Origin: CAWBOY01 sp963790585
Lineage (GTDB): Bacteria; Planctomycetota; Planctomycetia; Gemmatales; Gemmataceae
Assembly: GCA_963790585.1 (NCBI GenBank)
Contig: CAWBOY010000002.1
Location: 1,302,001-1,366,000, forward strand
DNA length: 64,000 nt
Direction of reading: 5' to 3'
Position numbers and translations under genes: made by a program. Numbering within the stretch: the first letter of the stretch is position 1; every line of letters begins with the position of its first letter. The notes under the pieces were generated by a model. That model had not been told where the DNA came from. It made no database searches and saw nothing but the letters and a program-made list of their open reading frames with translations. Of the stretch, positions 29,509 to 38,809 are shown piece after piece.

Positions 29509-30598
29509 GCCGGCCTGCCTTGCCGAGGTTGGCGATAAGTAATGGCAATGGCTCCGATGGTCGCGGCCAACAACAAGAGGCCGCCGATTTCGACAGGTAG
29601 GAGGTAGTCCGTGAATAAAGATTTGCCGATATAGGCTGAGTTTTCAGCCGGCATCGCGGGTCGGCCCTGGCCGTCGCGCCGGATCTCTTTCAATGGCTGT
29701 TCGCCTCGCACAGACTGCTGCTGGCTGAGCGGCGGGCCGCTAAACGTCGAGACCGGGACTACGCCTTCGTCCGGCGTTTGCAGAAAGCCAATTCGGTTGC
29801 GCCTTCCGCCAATAACTGCTTGATCCGTTCGAGGGCCTTTCGACTGCCGTCGTCGTCCTTGGTCTGAATATCCTCGACCTGCTTCGCCAGGTCGCTGAGA
29901 CCACGATTTTGAAACGCCTGCTTGACCCGATAGGTCAGCGAGTCCTCGACCCGCTCCGCCGCGAATGGCTTCTGCGGGTTGGTGGCGATTGCCTGATTCG
30001 CTTCGCGCCAGAGCGTATCCAGGTCGCTTGTGCCATAAGCCAGATGCAAAATATAGAGCAACGTTCCCAAGAGAACAAAGCCGGTCACGACCGACAGAAA
30101 TGGCTCGCGACTGCGGACGTCCGCATCCGCCAGACCCGTCTGTTGCGCGAGCATGATGACGAAAAGAAAGGTCACGATGATCGCGCCCGCGTAGATGATA
30201 ATGGTTGCGGCCATCAAAAATGGCGCCGCCAAGAGCAAAAACAAGCCACACGAGCTAATGACGACGATAGCAAAAGAGAGTGCGGCCCGCGCCGGATTGT
30301 GTTGCGTGATGAGCAGGCTACCTGCGATCAACGCGGTAGCGGAGAAGGCATAAAATAGCACCGTTTCGGCGGAAAAGCCGCCGCCGTTGATCATCAAGAA
30401 ACCGCCAAGAATCAAGGCGGAAGCGCCAAACAAAACCCCGGGAGCCGCCATCAAAGGCCGTGGTCGCGGCAAAAGCCAATAAATGGCAATCGCCCCAAGC
30501 AAGAGGGGTAAAAGCATCGGCCAATAGAGGCCGACGAAGGCCCCCACCGCTAAGGCGGTCGTGTAGATCCACGAGAAAAAACTGGACAAAAAGGACAT
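29505..30598 (-). CDS. nuoJ: NADH-quinone oxidoreductase subunit J, with long hydrophilic insertion (frameshift)
   Basis: Membrane subunit J. Start ATG at 30598 is chosen (AGGA seven bases upstream) over a GTG at 30613. Hydrophobic core includes ATALIAGSLLITQHNPARAA and IIIYAGAIIVTFLFVIMLAQ, the conserved NuoJ region with the pi-bulge helix. Between LLYILHLAYGTSD and the last helix (LPVEIGGLLLLAATIGAIAI) lies an about 130-residue hydrophilic stretch, including LTYRVKQAFQNRGLSDLAKQ and VEDIQTKDDDGSRKALERIK. One base is missing near 29790. Corrected length is about 364 residues versus 165-200 normally. Stop overlaps nuoK start by ATGA. Confidence 0.9.
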
Positions 30599-30646
30599 TG
30601 CGTATCCTGGCACACGGTTAGATTACAGAGGGAACTCGATTGACGG

Positions 30647-31240
30647 TCAGCTCTGTGCGGAAGACGATCGCGTCAATCCGCTGTCAGCCGGCTCCGAAGC
30701 GACGCCGAGACGCCCACCTTTGGTGCGAACGGGGTCGGTCGTTTTGGTGTTGTCGAAAACGCTCAGCAGTTTTTCTTTGTCGAACATCATCTCTTCGCGG
30801 CTCAACCCAATCAGATCGCAGAGGGACGTCAATTCGATCGCATCGACGGGGCAGGCTTGTTCGCACATGCCACAGTAGATACAGCGAAGTTCGTCGATGA
30901 CGAACGTCTCCGGATATTTCTCTCGGTCCGGCCAAGGCGAGGGCGCGGCCACGATATCAATGCAATGAGCCGGGCAGGCCGTCGAACACATGTAGCAGGC
31001 GACACAGCGAACGCGATCCTGCTCGTCCCGATTCAGGCGATGGACACCGCGATAGTTCGCGGGCAACTTGGGTCGGACCTCGGGATACTCTTGCGTCACC
31101 TGGATGCCGCCGAAAAAAGTCTCGGCGGCGTGGCGAAACGTCGTGCCGAGGCCACTGGCAATTGCCGGCAGATAAAGCTGTTCCCATAAGCCGATCTTCG
31201 GCTCTTCAACCCAACGGACGTCGCTTTTGTCGATAGGCAC
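30647..31240 (-). CDS. nuoI: NADH-quinone oxidoreductase subunit I
   Basis: Peripheral arm subunit with two [4Fe-4S] clusters (N6a/N6b): CVACYMCSTACPAHC and CIYCGMCEQACPVDAIE. Start GTG at 31240 follows AAAGGAG; a longer frame extends upstream over the nuoH end but lacks family similarity. 197 residues, with a C-terminal extension (EKLLSVFDNTKTTDPVRTKG). Lies 22 bases after nuoH; nuoJ follows after 48 bases. Confidence 0.95.
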   Translation of the reverse strand: MPIDKSDVRWVEEPKIGLWEQLYLPAIASGLGTTFRHAAETFFGGIQVTQEYPEVRPKLPANYRGVHRLNRDEQDRVRCVACYMCSTACPAHCIDIVAAPSPWPDREKYPETFVIDELRCIYCGMCEQACPVDAIELTSLCDLIGLSREEMMFDKEKLLSVFDNTKTTDPVRTKGGRLGVASEPADSGLTRSSSAQS

Positions 31241-31262
31241 GGCGGACTGCTCCTTTCGGTGA

Positions 31263-32600
31263 TTACGTCCCGGCCTTGGTCGCCACGGTTGGCTTACGCC
31301 GTACGCCGACGACATAAGTCGGGTCTCGCATGCTCTGTCGCGGCCCGCCGATGGTCAATGCGCCGGCCCCAACCAACAACAGGAACGACAAAGGCAATGC
31401 CACCCAGTGATTGAGGTTGTATTGCTTGACCACCAACATGATAAGCAGACTGATCAACGCCATCGGCATGAGGACCTTCCACGCCAAGCTCATCAGTTGG
31501 TCAAAGCGGAACCGCGGTATGGTCCACCGCACAAACATATAAAAGACCAGGAAAAGACCAAGCTTGGCGGCGAAGACGATCAACTTGACTATGGCGCCAT
31601 TGATCCCGGTCATTTCATTCGTGACGAGCCAAGGCAGATCCCAACCGCCAAAAAACAGGATAACGATGAGGAAACTGGTCGTTATCATGTGGGTGTATTC
31701 CGCCAAGAAGAACATGGCGAATTTCATCGCGCTATATTCCGTGTGATAGCCGCCGACGAGTTCTTGTTCCGCTTCGGGCAGATCGAAAGGGACTCGATTG
31801 CATTCGGCAAAGACACTGACAATGAAGAGCAAAGCGGCTACCGGTTGAAATAATATATTCCAACCATTCTGCACTTGATAATCGATGATCTTTTCCAGGT
31901 TCAACGACCCCGTTACAAGCATCACGCCAAGCACGGACATGCCAAGCGGGATCTCATAACTAATCAATTGCGCGCTGGAACGCAGCGAGCCAAGTAAACT
32001 ATATTTATTATTCGATGACCAGCCTCCCAAGACGATCGCGTAGACCGCCAGGCTGCTGATGGCGAAAACCCAAACAATGCCGATGTCCAAATGCGGCGTG
32101 ATGATGAATTGCACCGAATCGTTATACTCTTTGAGCTGCTGTTCAAAGGAAGCCTTGTTGTTGTCCGAAGCAAATTGGCGATCCGCCTTGAGGACGTCGA
32201 TTTCCTCTTGTTTGGTTTGTGGCCAAATTGGCTTCCATTGATTGACGTCGGCAGCGCGACGATCGATCAACTGAGGTGGTACCGTGGTTTGACCGAATGG
32301 CACCACGGCGAACGCAAGGAGCGCCGTACAGATCGAGATCCCAGGCGCGAGCCAGTAGAAAACGTGATCGACGCCTTTTGGAATCAAATCCTCTTTTAAC
32401 AAAAACTTGAGACCATCCGCGATTGGCTGCAACAATCCAAAGGGGCCAACGCGATTGGGGCCGATGCGGTCCTGCGTCCAGGCGGCGATTTTGCGTTCGA
32501 GAAGAATCAAATAGGCGCAGGTGCCTTGCATCGCGCCCATGACGGCGGCGATCAGGATCAATGTCACGAGAAAATGAAACCAAGTGAAATCAAAAGTCAT
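31263..32600 (-). CDS. nuoH: NADH-quinone oxidoreductase subunit H, with charged insertion
   Basis: 445 residues, against about 325-340 usually. Quinone-site membrane subunit: RIGPNRVGPFGLLQPIADGL, ISSLAVYAIVLGGWSSNNKY, SAQLISYEIPLGMSVLGVML, AECNRVPFDLPEAEQELVGG, HTEYSAMKFAMFFLAEY. After AFAVVPFG a hydrophilic insertion of about 50-60 residues is present (ADVNQWKPIWPQTKQEEIDV, LKADRQFASDNNKASFEQQL, KEYNDSVQFIITPHLD) before the next helix. C-terminus has an extra helix region and a basic tail. No frameshift. Confidence 0.95.
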   Translation of the reverse strand: MTFDFTWFHFLVTLILIAAVMGAMQGTCAYLILLERKIAAWTQDRIGPNRVGPFGLLQPIADGLKFLLKEDLIPKGVDHVFYWLAPGISICTALLAFAVVPFGQTTVPPQLIDRRAADVNQWKPIWPQTKQEEIDVLKADRQFASDNNKASFEQQLKEYNDSVQFIITPHLDIGIVWVFAISSLAVYAIVLGGWSSNNKYSLLGSLRSSAQLISYEIPLGMSVLGVMLVTGSLNLEKIIDYQVQNGWNILFQPVAALLFIVSVFAECNRVPFDLPEAEQELVGGYHTEYSAMKFAMFFLAEYTHMITTSFLIVILFFGGWDLPWLVTNEMTGINGAIVKLIVFAAKLGLFLVFYMFVRWTIPRFRFDQLMSLAWKVLMPMALISLLIMLVVKQYNLNHWVALPLSFLLLVGAGALTIGGPRQSMRDPTYVVGVRRKPTVATKAGT

Positions 32601-32648
32601 CGATCGTTCTCGGCATTTCCAATTGCTTCGATTCTACTGGCTCGAAAA

Positions 32649-34389
32649 TTACACCTTGGCCGGCTGCTTCGACTGCGCAAGCGCTTTACCATATTGACCT
32701 AGATCTCCACTGGCGATCGGAGCGAAGAAAGCCACTTCGGTAGCCAGTTCCTTCCGCAGTGTCGCGGCATGAACGAGTCCGCGGCGATCGAGCAGGTCGA
32801 GCAGGAATTGCCCATCGGTGCGGCATTCGCCTGTGGGCGTCACGCCCCAATGCAAGGCTTGAGCCAACCCGGCATGGTTGACAAAGGTTCCATCCTTCTC
32901 CGCGAAGGACGCCGCCGGAATAACATACTTGGCGATATCGGTTACGGCCGATGGCAGCAACTCTTGCGCGACGAGCAGGGGGACTTTTTTCAGCTCCGCA
33001 GCCTGGGAGGGAGTAATCCACGAAGGGCCATGCGGCGGGTAGCCAGCTGAGATATAGAGCGCTGTGATTTTACCCTGGCCGGCGTCCGTGATGATCTTAT
33101 CGAATGGAATTACATCGCCTTGAAAACGTCGCAGGATCTCTTCGACACCACGGCGATTGGGGCACTTCTCGGCCCGGATGGTAAACTTTACGGGCGTAAC
33201 AGGTCGGCCGCGGCGATCTTTCGGATACGTGTCATCCTCTCCAATGATCGGGATCGGACCGAGGGCGAGCCGAACCTGGCTCGACAGGCCCTTGAAGAAT
33301 TTTGCCGCTAGGTAGGCTTCTTCGCATGTCATGAAGGGCGACAGCACCGCTACGACGGAGGCGGCGATTTTCTGAGCCGCGGCTTTGAATTCATTGCGGA
33401 TAGCGGGCACCACTTCGGACCAGGAGAGCAGCTTAAGCATTTCGCCGTCGCGGACCCTAGGTTGAAGGATCCGTTCCTTAGAATTGATGTAATGGTAGCC
33501 CAGCCTGCCGTCGTCGCACATGAAATGGCCTTGGGCCTGCGGGTTTTCGCGCGGCCGCAGGCGATAGACAATATTCTTATTGCCGTCGAGATTGATGCTG
33601 CATCCGGTGGAGCAATCGGGGCAGACGCTATCCACGGTCTTCAAATTCCAGACGCGATGGGTGTAGAGAAAATCTTTGCTGCAGAGAGCGCCGACGGGGC
33701 ACAGATCGACGACGTTAGAAGCCAATTTATTATTGAGCGGCTCACCCGGAAATATGTCGATCTCGGAGTGATGACCGCGATTGATGATTTGCAATTCCGC
33801 CGTGCCCGAAATCTCTCGAGTAAAGCGAACGCAACGCGAACACATGATGCAACGGTCGGTAAAGAGGGTGACGTTGTTACCGATATACGGTTTATTGGGC
33901 GGAGTGTTTTTCTCGTCGATCATGCGGCTTTGAGCTTTGCCGTAGCCATAAGTGTAATCCTGCAAAAGACACTCGCCGGCCTTGTCACAAACCGGACAAT
34001 CGAGAGGGTGATTGAGCAGAATATCTTCGAGCGTCTGCGACTGCGCGAAGCGGGTGCGTTCGCCGGGCTTGTAGCCGGCGCGTATAGTTCATGGCCTGCG
34101 GTGGCTTTTCCGCGGCTTCGCTCTTTTCGAATTCACCCGTCACCACGACCGTGCCGTCTTTAACCGGCGTCTGACAGCCCGGAACGACTTTTGGCTGCAT
34201 GGCGATCGAGCCGTCCGGCTTGCGTTCGCCGATCTCAATCAGGCACATGCGACAGGAGGCGACGACGGTCAAAGCCTCGTGCCAGCAGTAGGACGGAATG
34301 AGGACACCGGCCTTTTTGGCGGCCTGGATGGCGTTCAGTTTCTCGGTGCCGATCTCGACCGGCGTATTATTCACGAAGACTGTGGCCAT
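32649..34389 (-). CDS. nuoG: NADH-quinone oxidoreductase subunit G, short form (frameshift)
   Basis: Start ATG 34389 (MATVFVNNTPVEIGTEKLNA) after GAGGA. N-terminal ferredoxin domain with [2Fe-2S] (CWHEALTVVASCRMCLIEIG), C-x2-C-x5-C region in DCPVCDKAGECLLQDYTYGY, a N5/N6-type cluster DRCIMCSRCVRFTREISG, and VCPDCSTGCSINLDGN. A molybdopterin-oxidoreductase-like domain follows but ends early (SKQPAKV); total about 579 residues where many NuoG are 700-900. One extra base near 34085 breaks the frame. The short C-terminus seems natural because nuoH follows closely. Confidence 0.93.
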
Positions 34390-34505
34390 GCTCGTCCTCA
34401 AAAACCGTTCAGCGTCGCTAACACAGGCAGAACTTTGAATTCCCCTCACCAGCCACAGGCACTGGCGCGAATTCCAGTCACAACCGGCAGGGCATCGTTA
34501 CCTAA

Positions 34506-35006
34506 TCATTTTGCAAGAGTCAATTTCTTGAACTCGTCTGGTTGTACTTTGTGCGCGGTTCCATCGGCAAAGAGGACCGCTCCGCCCTGTGTTGGAACGT
34601 CCTTGGCATATCCCAAAACAGTATTTGACGCGCCGGCCGGGAGACTATTCAGGTTGGCATTCCAAATGATTACCAGGTCGCCGTCTTTGATAATTTCGTA
34701 TCCCTTGGGATACTCACGCCGTAGACTCGTCCATGCTTCCAGACTCGCCGGGCCACGACGGTTTGGATTGGCATCCGCCTCGGTCAGATAGGCGAGTCCT
34801 ATCTGTTTCAAGTCAGTCAGATCAAGCAGTTTATGACCCGAAGCAAACGCTCCCATAACGGCGCCGCCGGCACCGTCGCGCGCCGGCGACATTTGGCCGC
34901 CGCCTTCCACGGGCGGCGCTCCGGTAGGCGTTTTTTTGCAGCCAGCCGTCAACAACAATGACAGCATTAGAGCCGTCGCACATCCAGCTCCGCCTCGGAA
35001 TCGCAT
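34506..35006 (-). CDS. Lipoprotein with DUF1559-like tail module (D)
   Basis: Start ATG 35006 (MRFRGGAGCATALMLSLLLT) after GGAGG. Lipobox LTAGC, so a lipoprotein. About 166 residues. After a Gly/Pro-rich linker it carries one module: LLDLTDLKQIGLAYLTEADA, then DGDLVIIWNANLNSLPAGAS, NTVLGYAKDVPTQGGAVLFA, DGTAHKVQPDEFKKLTLAK. This resembles the C-terminal module of planctomycete DUF1559 proteins. Fourth gene of the insert in the nuo operon. Confidence 0.75.
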   Translation of the reverse strand: MRFRGGAGCATALMLSLLLTAGCKKTPTGAPPVEGGGQMSPARDGAGGAVMGAFASGHKLLDLTDLKQIGLAYLTEADANPNRRGPASLEAWTSLRREYPKGYEIIKDGDLVIIWNANLNSLPAGASNTVLGYAKDVPTQGGAVLFADGTAHKVQPDEFKKLTLAK

Positions 35007-35044
35007 GAGAGTAGCCTCCAATCGGAACTCAATCGAAGCAACGG

Positions 35045-35458
35045 TCAGCTCTTTTTCGGCTTGGCGATGGTGGCCTTCTTGAAATCCGCCGCTTTCAAAG
35101 TCTTGACAGAGCCGTCCGCATAAAGAACGAGGCCGCCATCGGCCGGCACTGATTTTACATAGGCGAGAACCGTATTCGACGTGCCATCGACCATGTCGAA
35201 AATGCCGACTTTGTACGCGAAAACGATTTCTTCATCTTTCAAAAGATCGACCAAGCGCTTGACCGCATCCTTCTTGTCGCCGAGATACTTCGTCAAGTCC
35301 TCAGCCTTTTCCGGGCCCTTTTTGTTGACGTCAAAATAATTGTGATAAGCCAGGCCGATCTGTTTGAGATCGTTGGCCGTAATCTTCTCCGCGGCGAAGG
35401 AGGACGTGGCGAGAGACAATAAGCCGATCGAAGCCAGGCATAATGAGAACAGTTTCAT
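35045..35458 (-). CDS. Secreted single-module paralog (C)
   Basis: 137 residues with signal peptide (MKLFSLCLASIGLLSLATSS, FAAEK). One module: DLKQIGLAYHNYFDVNKKGP, VDLLKDEEIVFAYKVGIFDM, GTSNTVLAYVKSVPADGGLV, LYADGSVKTLKAADFKKATI. Paralogous to its three neighbours. Function not known; predicted exported. 38 bases separate it from gene D and 70 from gene B. Confidence 0.75.
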   Translation of the reverse strand: MKLFSLCLASIGLLSLATSSFAAEKITANDLKQIGLAYHNYFDVNKKGPEKAEDLTKYLGDKKDAVKRLVDLLKDEEIVFAYKVGIFDMVDGTSNTVLAYVKSVPADGGLVLYADGSVKTLKAADFKKATIAKPKKS

Positions 35459-35528
35459 TGAGGTTACTCCAAAACCATCGATTCTTGTGAATCATAAGTG
35501 AAGTTGCCGCACGCTTTATCTTGACGAA

Positions 35529-36269
35529 TCAATCCTTCTTTGGCTTGGCGACATTGGCTTTCTTGAACTCCGCAGCTGTTAATCGTTTAGTTATGCGATC
35601 TGCATAAACTACCAACCCGCCCTCCGTGGGGGCATCTCTTTCGTATGCCAAGATCGTATGTGATGTTCCAATACCTGACGCGATGTCCAGAAGCCTGACA
35701 TTAAAGATAAAAATTATATCTTCATTTCGTATCAGATCGACTAGTCGCTTTGAATCTACTTTTTCTCCAGCAAGCCACGGACCCAATTCTTCTGCTTTCG
35801 AGGGGGCCTTTTTCTCGATCTCATCAAAAACCTGATAGACTCTGACGATTACCTCGAGATCGAAATCGACGATCGTAGGCTTCGCAATTTTGTAATTCTT
35901 GAACTCAGCTTCTGTCAATTGCTTGACTTTTCCATCGGCGAATAATACAAGGCCACCCTCCTTAGGAGCCGATTTTACATAAGCAAGTATCGTCTTGCTC
36001 GCTCCGTCAGCCATCTCGCCAAGACTTACATTGTATTGAAAGACTACTTCCTTCGTTTTTAGCAGCTCGACCAGTCGCTCGCTATCGGTCTTGTTCGTTC
36101 TTAGGTAGCTCGATAAATCCTCAAACCCCGCCAGTCCACGCCTATTTTCTTCATAACACTTACTGTAGGCAGCCCCGAGCGCTGCTAGATCTTCGCTTGT
36201 GATCTTTACTGGCTTGGTAGGAGCCAGATTCCCGAGCAAACCGAGAGTCACTAATGCGAGCGCGATCAT
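35529..36269 (-). CDS. Secreted two-module paralog (B)
   Basis: 246 residues: signal/anchor MIALALVTLGLLGNLAP then two tandem modules, each with an SxTxLAY-type core and DGG/ADG turn: KTILAYVKSAPKEGGLVLFA, HTILAYERDAPTEGGLVVYA. Module 1 ends KNYKIAKPTIV, module 2 ends KKANVAKPKKD. Its first 59 bases (around the start) are almost identical to gene A. Confidence 0.75.
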   Translation of the reverse strand: MIALALVTLGLLGNLAPTKPVKITSEDLAALGAAYSKCYEENRRGLAGFEDLSSYLRTNKTDSERLVELLKTKEVVFQYNVSLGEMADGASKTILAYVKSAPKEGGLVLFADGKVKQLTEAEFKNYKIAKPTIVDFDLEVIVRVYQVFDEIEKKAPSKAEELGPWLAGEKVDSKRLVDLIRNEDIIFIFNVRLLDIASGIGTSHTILAYERDAPTEGGLVVYADRITKRLTAAEFKKANVAKPKKD

Positions 36270-36307
36270 TAGAAGCTCTTCCTGAGATTAATCGAGACTT
36301 TACTCAA

Positions 36308-37063
36308 CTACTTCTTCGAATCATTATCGTTCTTTGGCTTGGCAAGATGCGCTTTCTTGAATTCCGATGCCGACAGTCGATTAGAATGGCCATCAGCATA
36401 TAAAACCATGCCGCCTTCAGTTGAAGCGTTTCTTTCGTGAGCGACGATCGTGACCGAACCGCCGATGCCATTGAAAACGGTTTCGTTTAGTGAAACGTTG
36501 TAAATGAAAACCAAGTCTTCGTTTTTCATCAGATCAGTCAGACGCTTGGCATCGCCCTTGGCTGTATCGATATATCTTCCCACTTCATCGGCTTTTGCCG
36601 GCCCTCTGGCCAAAGCATCACAGCAAACTTGATAAGCGAAGCCAATCATCCTGAGGTCTTTAGCAGTAATAATAGGCCGCGCGATACGGAATTTCTTAAA
36701 CTCATCCGCCGTCAGCCTCTTGACTTCACCATCCGCGAACAGAGTCAGTCCTCCCTCTTTGGGAGTAGCCTTTGTATAAGCGAGAATCGTCTTACCTGGT
36801 CCGTCAGGCATTTCGCCCAGGGAAACATTGTAGTGAAAAACAATGTCCTTTTTCTTGAGGAGATCAACGAGCCTGTTACTCTCTTCCTCTTTCATCTTAA
36901 GGTAGGAAGGTAAATCGTCCGCACTACCGGGTCCGCGTTTTGTCGTGTCGTGATACTTAAGAAACGCCGCTCCAATCGCTTGAAATTCTTCGGTGCTTAT
37001 CAAGTCCTTGATAGGAGCCAGATTCCCGAGCAGACCGAGAGTCACTAATGCGAGCGCGATCAT
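36308..37063 (-). CDS. Secreted two-module paralog (A)
   Basis: Start ATG 37063 (MIALALVTLGLLGNLAPIKD) following GGAGGG; about 251 residues. The longer frame to 37129 is not supported. Two modules as in gene B: PSGKTILAYTK-like segment KTILAYTKATPKEGGLTLFA and the second with VTIVAHERNASTEGGMVLYA. It starts 22 bases after nuoF, on the same strand. No known enzymatic motif. Confidence 0.75.
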   Translation of the reverse strand: MIALALVTLGLLGNLAPIKDLISTEEFQAIGAAFLKYHDTTKRGPGSADDLPSYLKMKEEESNRLVDLLKKKDIVFHYNVSLGEMPDGPGKTILAYTKATPKEGGLTLFADGEVKRLTADEFKKFRIARPIITAKDLRMIGFAYQVCCDALARGPAKADEVGRYIDTAKGDAKRLTDLMKNEDLVFIYNVSLNETVFNGIGGSVTIVAHERNASTEGGMVLYADGHSNRLSASEFKKAHLAKPKNDNDSKK

Positions 37064-37085
37064 TAGAAGCCCTCCCCAAGAGAAA

Positions 37086-38417
37086 TCAATGAGCCCCGAC
37101 CAGTGGCAACGACTTAGCCCTGCTACCACTCTTGATATACTGTTTCAGCTCGTCGCCGAACTTCTTCACGATATTTTTGACGGGCCAACCGGCGCCGTCG
37201 GCCAAACCGCAGATCGTGGTGCCGGGCATGATGCCCATGTTATGGCCGACTTCTTCGAGAATCTGCAGATCTTCAAGCCGACCCTGACCGCGGCGCAAGC
37301 GATCGGCGATTTTCAGCATCCAGGCGGTACCCTCGCGGCAAGGCGTGCATTGCCCACACGACTCATGCGAGAAAAAGCGCGTGATGTTATACAAAACGTC
37401 CGCAATTGGCGTTTCATCGTCGATGATCGTCACGGCAGCGGTACCAAGTCCGAGGCAGCCTACCGTGCCTGGACCGTTAAAATCGAGCTTGGTATCCATC
37501 TCCTTGGCCGTCATGACGCCCATACTGATGCCGCCGGGAATGGCTGCCTTCGCTTTTCTGCCTTTCCAGACGCCGCCGCCGTAGTTTTCCGTAAGTTCAT
37601 TGACCGTGACACCTAGGGGAAGTTCGACGAGGCACGGCTTGTTCACATGGCCGCTGATACAGTACAGCTTTGGGCCATAACTGCCAGCATCGCGCGGATT
37701 TTTCGGGTCAGGCGGGATGCCGATCGATTTGAACCAGTCGGCCCCACGATCGATGATGTGCGTCACGCAGGCAACGGTTTCGATGTTGTTGACAACCGTC
37801 GGCTTACGGAATGCGCCCTCGACTGCGGGAAATGGCGGTTTGATGCGCGGCCAGGCCCGTTTACCTTCAAGACTTTCAATCAATCCTGTTTCTTCGCCGC
37901 AAATATAGGCCCCAGCGCCACGATGGATAAAGACATCGAGGTTGAAGCCTTTACCCAGAATGTTCTTGCCAAGCAAATTGGCGGAATAGGCTTCGTCGAT
38001 AGCCCGCTGCATCGCCCGGGTGCCGCGACCATATTCGTAGCGGATGTACAAATAAGCAGTCGAAGACCGAGTCGCATAGCAAGAAAGAATAATCCCTTCG
38101 AGAACCTGATGCGGATCCAATTCCATCAAGACGCGGTTATTGAAAGTACAGGGTTCGCTTTCATCCGCATTGATGCACATGTAAATCGGGCCCGGATGGT
38201 CCTTGGGCAGAAAGGTCCATTTCAAGCCGGTCGGAAAACCCGCACCTCCTCGGCCGCGCAGTCCCGACGCCTTGACGACGTCAATCACCTGCGTCGGCGA
38301 CATCTCCTGGAGCGCCTTGGTCAGCGCGCGATAGCCACCGTCGGCGCGATAAGCGTCAAGCCACGGGCTCGCCTTTTTGTTGACACGGTGAAGAAGAATC
38401 GGTTCAAAGTCGGCCAT
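37086..38417 (-). CDS. nuoF: NADH-quinone oxidoreductase subunit F
   Basis: 443 residues. NADH/FMN-binding: GLRGRGGAGFPTGLKWTFLP, NADESEPCTFNNRVLMELDP, GAYICGEETGLIESLEGKRA. A [4Fe-4S] N3 site reads SCGQCTPCREGTAWM. It oxidises NADH and passes electrons to the cluster chain. Start ATG 38417. Complete without frameshift. Next upstream is the DUF5615-like gene, ending 33 bases before; next downstream is gene A. Confidence 0.96.
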   Translation of the reverse strand: MADFEPILLHRVNKKASPWLDAYRADGGYRALTKALQEMSPTQVIDVVKASGLRGRGGAGFPTGLKWTFLPKDHPGPIYMCINADESEPCTFNNRVLMELDPHQVLEGIILSCYATRSSTAYLYIRYEYGRGTRAMQRAIDEAYSANLLGKNILGKGFNLDVFIHRGAGAYICGEETGLIESLEGKRAWPRIKPPFPAVEGAFRKPTVVNNIETVACVTHIIDRGADWFKSIGIPPDPKNPRDAGSYGPKLYCISGHVNKPCLVELPLGVTVNELTENYGGGVWKGRKAKAAIPGGISMGVMTAKEMDTKLDFNGPGTVGCLGLGTAAVTIIDDETPIADVLYNITRFFSHESCGQCTPCREGTAWMLKIADRLRRGQGRLEDLQILEEVGHNMGIMPGTTICGLADGAGWPVKNIVKKFGDELKQYIKSGSRAKSLPLVGAH

Positions 38418-38450
38418 ATCGGTCGTCCTGCAATCGGCGGTATGGATTCA

Positions 38451-38809
38451 CTAAGGGATATACTGCATCCGATCCAGCCATTCATCAGATGTAGTGGCAG
38501 CCCATCGAAGTAGAATTTCATCCATAAACGCAAATGTCGAATGTCCCGTTCGCATCAAAATAATTCCATGCGTCTGATGACCCATTGCATAATGACGGAT
38601 CAGATGACCCGGCAAGGATTGGCGGTCATTTGACAGAAAAATCCTTCCGAGCGCTTCGGCAGCCAATAACAAATCGGGGTCCTTCGTTCCTAAGGGTGGC
38701 GCACGGCTTCTCCTACACACAACAAATCGATCGCCGGTTCAGATTTTCTCAGCGCTTCGATGAGATTTTTTGACACATCCTCATCGCAGAAAAATCTTGG
38801 ACTATCCAT
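38451..38809 (-). CDS. DUF5615-like PIN-family toxin candidate (frameshift)
   Basis: ATG at 38809 gives MDSPRFFCDEDVSKNLIEAL, RKSEPAIDLLCVGEA, and, in the next frame, PPLGTKDPDLLLAAEALGRI, FLSNDRQSLPGHLIRHY, IILMRTGHS. The acidic residues in the DEDV and FLSNDR segments fit the Mut7-C/DUF5615 PIN-like fold. A base is missing near 38700-38706. Overlaps the DUF433-like gene by 8 bases. Likely an RNase-like toxin partner. Confidence 0.65.
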
